From Galerina marginata (lineage: Eukaryota; Basidiomycota; Agaricomycetes; Agaricales; Galerinaceae): a stretch of DNA of 64,000 bases. How positions within the stretch are numbered: position 1 is the stretch's first letter; the number at the start of each line of letters is the position of its first letter. Position numbers and translations under genes: made by a program. Location of the stretch: assembly GCA_023014335.1 (NCBI GenBank), contig JAECYW010000005.1:3162001-3226000 (forward strand), read 5' to 3'. Positions 47,709 through 56,633 of the stretch are shown piece after piece. The notes under the pieces are model-generated. The model was not told the origin of the DNA. It did no database searches and saw only the letters and a list, made by a program, of their open reading frames with translations.

Positions 47709-47965
47709 AACCATTCGGACTGCCAAATCCTGTCCATATCACGATTCACGTTCAATCTTAACATGGTTCAGACGCGGTCAGAAAGGCGAATAAGTGTTGC
47801 TTAGAGTATGTTTAAATCATTACTGTGCTCAAACTTCCCAAAGAATCACGATTTTAATCTGATTTCATCAATAAGTTACTAAACGGGTATTACAAAGGGC
47901 ACAGGCGACATAGGTTACACAGAATGTCTACCAAGTAACGAAGGAGTCAAAGCTTTGCAGTCCAG

Positions 47966-49565
47966 TTATTCTAAATAGAGGCGCAATCTATTGGAAGCAG
48001 ACAATAGGGGTAGTGCAGCCTCAAAGCGATTTCTGCTGTTTTTGAAAGCAGTTTTCTTCTTGGCCGAGGATCCCAAACCCTGCCAACAAAGAGTGATACG
48101 TAGCACAAGTTGACTGAGCTTTGGGTAGTGAGGGCCTGCCAATATGTTGTCAAATGGTTCCCAGTGTTCTTGCCGTGGGTAAATGAGGTAGCCTGGGGTC
48201 GGTGTCTTGTATGGAAATTTGAAACTGAATTCAAGGGTAACATGCATGATGGAACAGGATCTACTCATTAGGATCGAGTAGGCAATTTCACGGGATTTTG
48301 GACCTGATTCTTGGGAAGGGCCATTGAGGTATTCATCGTACGACATAGTCAGATGGGTTAATTTCTGGAGAGGGAAAAGGTCAACGTTCATTCGCGGGGA
48401 TGGGTTGCTTTCTAGATCATCTAAAGCATGGGCTAATTAGCATTGGCACATTGTTAGAATAATAAGTGTAGTTACCAAAGGTCATAAAATCGATGTGTAA
48501 ATCTTCTGCCAGATAGGCTGCGCGCAGAAGATCAACAACGTTGGCGAGACAAAACTTGGTGTGTATTTGTATCTTAATTTTTTTAAGTAGCTTTGTTTGT
48601 GAGGTATCGGGGGATTGATGTGGTGAGATATTGACGATCCTTTCAAGCGGAAAAATCTGGTCCATATCGAGAAATTCAAGAGGGCAAAAAGTGATTTCTT
48701 TTAGAAGTGGTGGAACGGAAGGTGATTCATCGATTTCCAATTCCGGTTCCAATGGATCGACATTGTAAATAGTCAAATGGGTAATATGGATGCAATCGAA
48801 TAGGTTGTTTGGGACGCGCATGAAATTTTGCAACTCCAAACGCCTGAGTGTTCGCATCGACAGAAGACCCCGAAGTGCGAGATGGAGTTCTAAAGACAGA
48901 GAAGCCCAATCACATCCGGGCCAACCGGATCTGTCCTCGATGACAAGATTCTCCAGGCAATGAGCGTCCCGCCTAATTAATTTCAGGATTGGGGGGAAAT
49001 GTTTTGCAATAACCCTGGCAATCGAGTTCTCTTCTTCACCTCCGTGTTCGGCTTCGTCACTCGAGTCCTCTGAGTCTTCTTCGTCATCTTCAAACGAGAC
49101 AAAGATGGTGAACTTGCTAATCTTGGAAGCAATTCCAGAATCATGATCGTTGATGGAGGTAGTCAAAAGCTGGTGCAAGAGTATCAGGCGTTTCCGAAAG
49201 AAATGGATTCGCCCATACGTGTATACGTCGTGCAGTTTGACGTTGCGAAATAAGTGACTCCGGGCGCGTTGGTGGAATGCCCGTGAAACGAAGAGACAAG
49301 AGCGGAGCGCGGTATGACTACTCTTGGCGTCATCACTGGATCCGTCGATATCAAGTTCATCTATCACAAGTTCTCTGACCTCCATTGGCAGGGAGGCTGC
49401 GCTTGAGGCCATTGTCCGACTGGTGCCGCCAGTGGTAGTGCTGGACTGCTGCTCGATCGTGGTGGTGAAAGCAACGTGAAGTATTTGCCAGTATTTGGTT
49501 GTCATTTGAGGTCGTGTCGAGTATAATCGGAATCTTCTGCTGAGAGAAGAAAGGTATTTGGTCAT
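47966..49565 (-). CDS. F-box-like, leucine-rich-repeat-type protein
   Basis: Two exons: 49565-48476 and 48420-47966, with a 55-bp GT-AG intron (GTAACT...TTTAG); phases agree. From the ATG at 49565 it is about 514 aa; from the more likely ATG at 49412 (directly before the domain) 463 aa. F-box-like motif SLPMEVRELVIDELDIDG, then ALRSCLFVSRAFHQRARSHL and FRNVKLHDV, the usual layout of Agaricomycete F-box proteins. An acidic insert (DDEEDSEDSSDEAEHGGEEE) precedes irregular Leu-rich segments (LENLVIEDRSGW, LRRLELQNF, ITHLTIYNV, EFLDMDQIFPLERIVNI). Such proteins are expected to link substrates to SKP1-CUL1 ubiquitin ligases; the substrate is unknown. A decayed relative lies directly upstream. No break seen. 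Confidence 0.75.
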
Positions 49566-49754
49566 CCCCTTTGCTTTTTCAAAGATAGTTCCCACATGGA
49601 ACTTGCATTTACCTCTGTAGAAGGTCTACAAGGTGCAAGTTGAACGGCTATTTGAAATCGTGGTATACGATGTTCTCTAGAAACGTATACTTGCGTAATG
49701 AAAGAAATTCACGTTCAAATTTAATGCTATAATACGTAGCATTCTCAGATTTGT

Positions 49755-50070
49755 TCATATTTTGCCTTGGAAGATCGAAACCCAAAGCTGAATCTCAAAG
49801 CTGAATCTCAAGGTAAGAAAAACAGTAGCAAAAGAGCTAAATTTCAGAAGGGTGGAGGCGTGCTCGGGATCCGATGTCCGAATACATGAATGTTCATATC
49901 GAGATATATCGACCATCCTGTCGATCGGAAGGCATTGGTCCGTGTCGAAGGATTCGAGAGGGTTAAAGGCTTCCATAAAAAGAAGAGCCCGAAAACGATC
50001 GTCGAATTCCAGTTCTAACTCCTTTGAACGAAAGCTGTCCGTGATCGAATGGAGAACATTGGTTCGATAG
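49755..50070 (-). pseudogene. F-box protein relic (C-terminal fragment)
   Basis: Minus-strand frame with ELELEFDDRFRALLF, then MEAFNPLESFDTDQCLPIDR and MVDISRYEH, matching the intact neighbour's CPLEFLDMDQIFPLERIVNI segment. The match ends at a stop near 49755, the N-terminal F-box is absent, and upstream DNA is unrelated. A tandem duplicate that lost its 5' half. Confidence 0.6.
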
Positions 50071-50099
50071 AAGTCATTGAGGGCGGGCTGCGTTTGGTC

Positions 50100-53000
50100 G
50101 TCGTGCGGAGGCTTTGTGGCATTGCGAGCGTCCTTTAAATGGGTTCACGTCGGTCCGCCCTTCGTGTGAGCGGATTTCATGTGAGCCTAATCGCCCCCGC
50201 ATACCACGTCCTCAACACCTCTTTTCTGGGATTAAGGTAATGCGCTTCACACACAGGGAAGGTGCGCAGTGCGTAGCACGTTTAACAGGCGGCGGCTTCG
50301 ACAAACGGGGAGAAGTTCCCACGCCTGCAGCTTGTTCCGGAGGTTAAGTCGGTCGTCCTGCGCAAGGTGCTTGGACCACTTCTTCCAAGATTGACCTTGA
50401 ATGCGCGGCGTTTGTAGGAGATGTACACAGCCGGGCATGAGGAGGGATAAGCAGATGAACCGGATGAGGGGCCAGTGGAGTACGAGGAAAAATCAGTCGT
50501 TCGTGAGGTGCCCGTCCAACGAAGGCGCAGGACGAGGAGCCTTGTGCATGCGGACCGCGAGGAGGATGGGCAGGACAACCGAAGGGGCGAGGCAGACGGG
50601 GAGATTGTCGCTATGCGGGAGTGCGTTTAATACTATGAGCTGGCGGAGTTGTATTCGAGTTAGCACTGAGAGAAGAAGAAGTAGGAAGAACTTACGAGGA
50701 CGTTGGCGGCAAACAGCACCGACTTGAACCCACTCCGCCTCAGCTTCCTCAGAGAGTGCTTGAACCCCTTTCCCAGGCCCCTGCCCCCGCCCAAACAGCG
50801 CACGGTTCGTCTCACTCCTGCTATCCTCCCAGTTGTCACCTTCATCGTCCCCATCTGCGGGGTCGCCAATCTCCGTCTCGTAGCTCCAGAACGCAGCCAC
50901 ACCACCGCCCAACTCTAGCACCATTCCGCGTCGTGGTCCAGTGGGTCTTTTGGCCTGCTGCTGCTGCTGCTGCTGCTGAGGATTATGTTGCTGTGTGGGA
51001 GTAACTTGCCAGCTGGTAAGGTTGAGTTCAATTTAGTGGCTGTGAGAGCAAGATGCAAATAGGAAGCACTTACGAGGAAATTGGTGGCAAACATCATCCA
51101 GTTGAACTGGTCCCAGTTTTCGAGCGTCTGCGCCCCCATTCGAACAGCGGACAGTCCGTCCCACTCCCAACGTCATCCCTGTCGTCGTCGTCGTCTTAAC
51201 CGTCCTCATCCGCAGGCCAGCCGATCCTTATCTCGTAGCTTCGGAACGCATCCGCCCGCCGCCCAACTCGAGCACCATCCCCGCGCCGGGGATCAACGGG
51301 CTTTTCAGCCTTGCCCAGCCAACAGCTGCACAGGCCATGCGCAGTCTATGCCAGGCAGGCGAGGGTCAGGACATAGAAGTGAGGAGCGTGTCGGATAGAG
51401 TGCTCAGGACCTAGTTGACGGTAATGGCAAGGTGCTGTCGCTGCCCCGCAGTCGCGTAAGCATTCGTGCCCGAGCTAGGGCATGCCTCTGGGCGATGCGG
51501 GCCCGGGGGTAGTCGTCCCGTGCGGGAGAACGAGGAGAAGGGCTGGCGAAGCCCAGTTGCCTCCGGTGCTGTGAAGCACAAGGTCGACCACGAGTGAAGG
51601 ACATGTGGCGCTGTTAGGGCGGTTGGAGCTCCGTGCAGGCGGCGATGGCGGATAGGACGAGCCCAGGGCTGGGCTGCTGCTGCTGTGGATTATGTTGCTA
51701 TGATGCTGGCTAGCGGAGTTGAGTTAAGTTAGTGAATGTAGGTAGAAGAAAGTAGGAGAGCCTTACAAAGAGGTTGGTGGCAAACATCACCCAGTCGAAC
51801 CGGTTCCACCATTTCATGGTCTGCTCCCCTGCTCGAAATTCGAACAGCGCGCTATACGCCCTACTCCCAGTCCCGCCACGATCGTCATCGTCTTCTTCGT
51901 CCTCACCCGAGAGCCAATCGTCGCCTCGCAGCTCCAAAATGTGTCCACGCCCCGCCCAACTCGAGCATAATGCCCGTGCCATGGTCCAGCAAGGTTTTCA
52001 ACCTTGCCACACCCGCGCCTGCGCAGGCGACGGACCAGTAGGCGACGACGGAAACGACGAGAAGAGGAGCATGTTGAAGAACTTGCTCGGGTTGTAGTTG
52101 ATGGTTGCGACGTGGTGCTGTTTCTGCCCCCAGTCGGGTAAATATTTGATGCGACTGGGCTAGGCGGGGGAGCCGTCTCGCGAGCGAGAGGACGAGAAGG
52201 GCAGGCTGACTGTCGCTGCAGCTGCTGTGGAGGAGGGTCGAGCTGGGGGAGTTGTGGTTTGTTAGGGGCGGTTGAACCACGGCTCCGGGAGATTGAATGG
52301 GTGCTGCGTTGGAGAGGTTCGTTGAGGCCCGGGAGGTGGGCGGTGTGGCAGGGTAAAGGCTAGAAGGAAAGCAAACGATTGGTCGAGGTAGTGGTGACGC
52401 GTCCCGGATACATGATCAAATTTCGATCAAAGCCAAATACGACGGAAGACATCCACCCGCCCCCCCATTTTGGTCATCACCCTCGCGCCGAGGTCCAGCA
52501 GGTCATCGAGCCTAGCTGCGCCGCCGCGAATCATGCGCCGTGTAGGCCTTTCAGGCAACGATGCGGGAAGAGGAGAGCAGCAGGGGGGACCTGCTTGGGA
52601 CGTAGTTTAGGCTGAGATCGTTACGCCGTGCTGCGTGGCAAGCTCGAACATCTAGAGGAGCACGGCTTGAGGACGCGTCTCACGAGCGGAAGCGCAAGAG
52701 GGGTCTCGTGGGGCTGTTTAAGCCTGGCGGGCTGCTGCCTCTGCTGCCACTTCTGCCACTGCAGAGAAACGTCGAGCTGGATGAATCGGGGGGCGCAGTT
52801 GGCCGCGTTGGAGGCTGTTGAACGGCAACTTAGAGAGGGAAACTGCATGCTGCGCTGGATATAGATCGTTGAGGTGCGGGATGCGATTGGGGCGGTTGGA
52901 TGGAGGCTAGAAGGTGGGAACTTGAAGGAAATTCAGCTCGCCAGCGGGTTAGCTAAAGCGAGCAACACGGTACAGCCAGAACTGCCGCGACCACTCAAGA

Positions 53001-53302
53001 AGAGAGACCTAGAAAGGTTTGTAATGGAGAGAGTCTGCAGGTGACGGTGAGTAATGAGTAAGTTGGTCGTAATCTCACCATCGTCGATGTGAGAGTCGAA
53101 ACGCGTCGTCGGTGCACCACGTCCTCAAAGGCCCCCGTCCAACCCCAGAGCCAGAGTAGGTCGATGAAAGATAAGCTTGCTGATCCGGTCGCGCTAACAT
53201 CGCAGAAGGCTGAATCTAAGCCCAGGTCGATCGCGAGCTCGTCGTTGTCGTTGAGAACGAAAAAAATGGCCCAGGGCCCCAGGTTTGATTCCGTGCAGAC
53301 AC
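50100..53302 (-). repeat. R2 repeat, copy 5 (several units)
   Basis: Three copies of the donor-side exon-like block occur here on the minus strand, each ending at GTAAG: SGFKSVLFAANVL (CTTAC at 50691-50695), DQFNWMMFATNFL (51069-51073) and NRFDWVMFATNLF (51762-51766). Upstream of each is an acidic stretch (GDDEGDNWEDS, EDEEDDDDRGG). The promoter-proximal FFVLNDNDELAIDLGLDS block is near 53270-53215, next to the GAGTCACGTG junction. Confidence 0.5.
50955..50978 (+). repeat. (CTG)8 microsatellite
   Basis: Eight perfect CTG units inside R2 copy 5. A shorter GCTGCTGCTGCTG run is near 51677. Confidence 0.9.
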
Positions 53303-53312
53303 GAGTCACGTG
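53303..53312. promoter_or_regulatory. GAGTCACGTG site (copy 5)
   Basis: Same decamer at the R2/R1 junction; followed within 10 bp by a MITE insertion. Confidence 0.45.
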
Positions 53313-53320
53313 AATCGTTA

Positions 53321-53792
53321 CAGCGGTTTGCAAAAAGGTTGACAGTAATGGCCTGGGAAAGAAAGAAAAGAAAAAGAAACCCCGCCATAGGGTTTGGCCG
53401 GTTCTCGCACTTCTGGGTGGTAAAACACCTACCAAATTTTGTAGAATGTTTTACATAGGCTGTCTGTATTATTCTATAAACTTTTGCAGATGGGCTTTGC
53501 ATTTTTTCTACAGGTGTTGCGACCATGAGAATGATGAGATACATGGCAAACCATAAGTAACCCTAAATTGAGTTCCTACCCATTCACCCAACATTTGACA
53601 ATTCTGGTGTAGCAAAACGGTCTCAAAGACCTCCGGTTGCCTCTAGGATACCTTCCTAGAGCCATATTATTTTTTTCTGACCATTTGGAAGGGCAGGAGC
53701 AATGATTTAGCGCTAAATGCTAATCTAGGGTTAATCTTCTTTTCTTTCTTTCCCGGGCCGTTAAGTACTGTCAAGCTTTTTGCAAACCGCTG
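53321..53792. mobile_element. 472-bp mariner-like MITE
   Basis: Bounded by TA dinucleotides (53319-53320, 53793-53794). Terminal inverted repeats of about 55 bp: the left end CAGCGGTTTGCAAAAAGG and the right end, reverse-complemented, CAGCGGTTTGCAAAAAGC; both continue through TTGACAGTA, then GGAAAGAAAGAAAAG. No coding capacity. TA duplication plus CAG-starting inverted repeats fit a Tc1/mariner non-autonomous element. Confidence 0.85.
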
Positions 53793-53795
53793 TAA

Positions 53796-56150
53796 TTGAC
53801 ACCGGGATCATCGCGCCCTCTTGTCGAATGTCTTTCCTCCTCTCCTCCCACTCAATCGATGCCCCGATCCCGAGATAAAGATAAACGCGGGGTAAGGAGC
53901 CCTGCATCGACACCCGATCCCGGACCCAAGAAACTTGCTCTATGATGGATCGCCCAGACACCTTCCTTGCCCCTCGCTCGAATCCCTCGCGAATCCCTCA
54001 TTTCCAGTCTGATTTCCGCCGTCCTTTCTGGCTGGGTTTCCGGGAAGGCATACTCAGATTTTGGAGATGAAGCCCTGCTTTCGATGGTTTCTGTCCTTTC
54101 TGATTTGCTCTGAATCTACATCACCGCCAGACCCAGCCAAAAGTCGACCAGAAACTGCACTGGCTCTGATAACATTCGCGCCATAAAATCCACTGGCAAC
54201 GGTGTAGTTTATTACCTGGCAACTATCTCAAACCCCGAGTGCAATTTGGTAGTTCATACCGTCTTTCCTGGCTGGATTTCGATCAAGCATATTCAGAATA
54301 GGAGCTGGAGCCGTGTATCTGCATAGGCAGCCATTCTATTCTGGTGTATATGTGTCTGATTCCTGAGGTAATCCAGCCAAAACCGATTAAATCCGTCTCG
54401 TATTTTGGATCTCCTTCAACCTAGCTCCTGATATCCTGATAAACCCCCGGATCCCAACATCTGTTGTTCACTCTCCGGTTCCACGCCCCAGCCCGCTTCA
54501 TTTTTGTGTCTTAGATGCTTGCTCTACACATTCTCCTCAAAAACACCTCAACTCCACGGTGACCTCGCGATTTACATCCTGGCTAGATTATCCCGCTTGA
54601 AATCCTCAGAAGCAGCCATGGAGCCGTGTACTTGAATATACATGCTTCCGTCCTGCTCTGATGGTTTTTTTTTGCCTCCTGGGCAGATCTAGCCATAATT
54701 TCAATCGAGGCAGGAACTCCGTAAATTCTCTGCCTTTGAGTTTTGGCCTGCCGACACTACCATCAGTTACTTCATACCTGTGCGTTGTATTAATTTCCTT
54801 CGGGCTTCGCCTACTTATCATCATTTACACTAGCATTCAATTTTACTCGTGGTCAAGTTATCAGATATCAAGCCAGCGCTGGCGTCTGCGGTTTGCACAT
54901 ACGATATCGCATGTTTCCGTTCTTACGATACATAGGTGCCGTCAATGTTCGTCTGCCCTTTGTTTCCGTTACTTATAGTTCATTTCTCGGGCTTAGATAA
55001 GATATCCAACCTGCTCTATGCATTTTCCTCAACACCCCAACTCCACGGTGACCTCGCGATGTTGATGGCTAGATTGTTCCAGTTGAAATACTCAGAAGCA
55101 GCCATGGAGCCGTGTACTTGAGTATACAGGCTTCCGTCCTGCTCTGATTGTTCTTTTTGGCTAAAGAAAAAATCTAGCCATACTCCAATCGACGCTGGAA
55201 TTCTGTAAACCCTCCGCCTTCGAGTTTTGGCCTGTCGATGCCGCCACCAGCTATTTGATATGTGTAAGTCGCGTTAAATTCCTTTAGGATGGCCAACTTA
55301 TCCTCGTTTAGATTAGCTTCCAGTTTTGACCATGCACACATTTCATACAACATAACAAGTTAGTGCTGGCGACTACGATTTTGATTTCGACATGGGTTTG
55401 CACATATGATATCGCGTGTTTTCATTCATAAGTCAGGTGCTGTCAATGTTCCTTTGACCGTCTTTCGCTTCCCTTGCTTATAATATTTCTTATCTTGACC
55501 ACTTTTTCAAGGTTCCTTCGAATTCATTGAAGCTTACCCGGTTACATACTCAAATGGAGCCTGTATTCATTCAAGCTAGCATTCTGTTTTAAATTTGATC
55601 GCATGTGCTGATATTGACCTACTCAAAAGATGTACTTAAACTTTGCACGATTATAGGTTCCTCTAGCCTCTCTAAAGAGTGAGTACGTCCGCGCTTAGCG
55701 TTCTTTCCAGTGCGTGGACCTCGATGCTTACTCATGTTTTCTCCCTTGGTTAGATTTCCCGTCCAAATCCTCAGACAAAGCAAGCGGAGCCATGCATTTA
55801 TTTTGACCCGCTAAGGTCTTGTTCTATTGTAATATACAGCCAAAAATTCGACTCGAGTCTGGGATCGCGGAAGCAATAAATAAATGTAAAGCGCCTATTC
55901 GACTCATTTTCATTTACCGTCTACTCAACAAAATTTTGTCAGGAGACGGTCGACCACGTTGCGCGTGAATTCCGGCGCAGCTTCTGTATCACTAGATAGA
56001 GGCTGTGAAATTGAGCGGAGCACAGAAGGGCTTCACGGACGGTGGAGAAAGCGATAATTAGATATTAGATGTCGGATGAACCAAAAAAATACAAATACGA
56101 AATACATAAGGGATGACACACGATGGGTACAGGAACTCGGCAGGAAGAAC
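53796..56150 (+). repeat. R1 repeat, copy 6 (5' part missing)
   Basis: Starts inside R1, after the MITE, and runs through hairpin modules 1-3, an extra module 3, and the distal block with GGGATCGCGGAAGCA and ATGAACCAAAAAAAT, which matches R1 copy 1 near 9095-9445. Confidence 0.65.
54030..55179 (+). repeat. Four hairpins in R1 copy 6
   Basis: Module 1: 54030-54137, GGCTGGGT / ACCCAGCC. Module 2: 54270-54378, GGCTGGAT / ATCCAGCC with inner CAGAATAG / CTATTCTG. Module 3: 54581-54694, GGCTAGATT / (AG)ATCTAGCC. Second module 3: 55067-55179, GGCTAGATT / AATCTAGCC. Stems are perfect in the outer 8-9 bp although the sequence differs between modules. Confidence 0.8.
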
Positions 56151-56435
56151 TTGACTGATGACGAACAGATCTCCAGTGACCATGATGATGCCAACGTCAG
56201 TACGCGCTATGCATGGGGGGAACATTGAACAATACAGTTTTGCCAGCCCCCAGCCCCAGCCCTGGACTCCTCATGAGACTAACCAGCTTTCTGGCAACGA
56301 GATGGGCCGAGGCACTAGACCAGACCTGTCGTTTGGATATGCTAAGTGTAGTCAACGTCGAACTAGGAAAAAGATGTCCGTCACGGCATATAAGGAGCGG
56401 CACAAGGGACATTCTCGTCAAGACCGCAGCCTTCT

Positions 56436-56598
56436 TGTTAGGAGATGACCCGAGGGGGTGAGGGGAATCGGATGAGGAGAAGGTACGGGTGGATTAACCA
56501 GGTAGAAGTTAAGTTACAAGAGAGGCGCGTACGGACTTATATAGGGTACGCGACAGGATTAAGTAATGGGTCCATATATGGTAGGTAGAGCTCTAACA
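56436..56598 (-). repeat. 3' LTR of the Ty3/gypsy element
   Basis: 163 bp, read on the minus strand as TGTTAGAGC...CCTAACA. Differs from the 5' LTR at 56570. Confidence 0.95.
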
Positions 56599-56600
56599 TT

Positions 56601-56611
56601 ACCCCCGCTCT
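56601..56611 (-). other. Polypurine tract of the Ty3/gypsy element
   Basis: AGAGCGGGGGT on the minus strand, just upstream of the 3' LTR (separated by AA). Position and purine bias fit the plus-strand primer. Confidence 0.55.
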
Positions 56612-56633
56612 AAAAAAAAGGAAAGGACGATGA

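Larger units (their letters stand above)
46668..47800 (+). repeat. R1 repeat, copy 5, right part
   Basis: Resumes with AAAAACCGACCCGG and contains decayed hairpins 2 (about 46800-46912) and 3 (about 47112-47215). Interrupted again at 47411-47708 by the palindromic-tip element, inside the AACCATT block. Confidence 0.6.
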
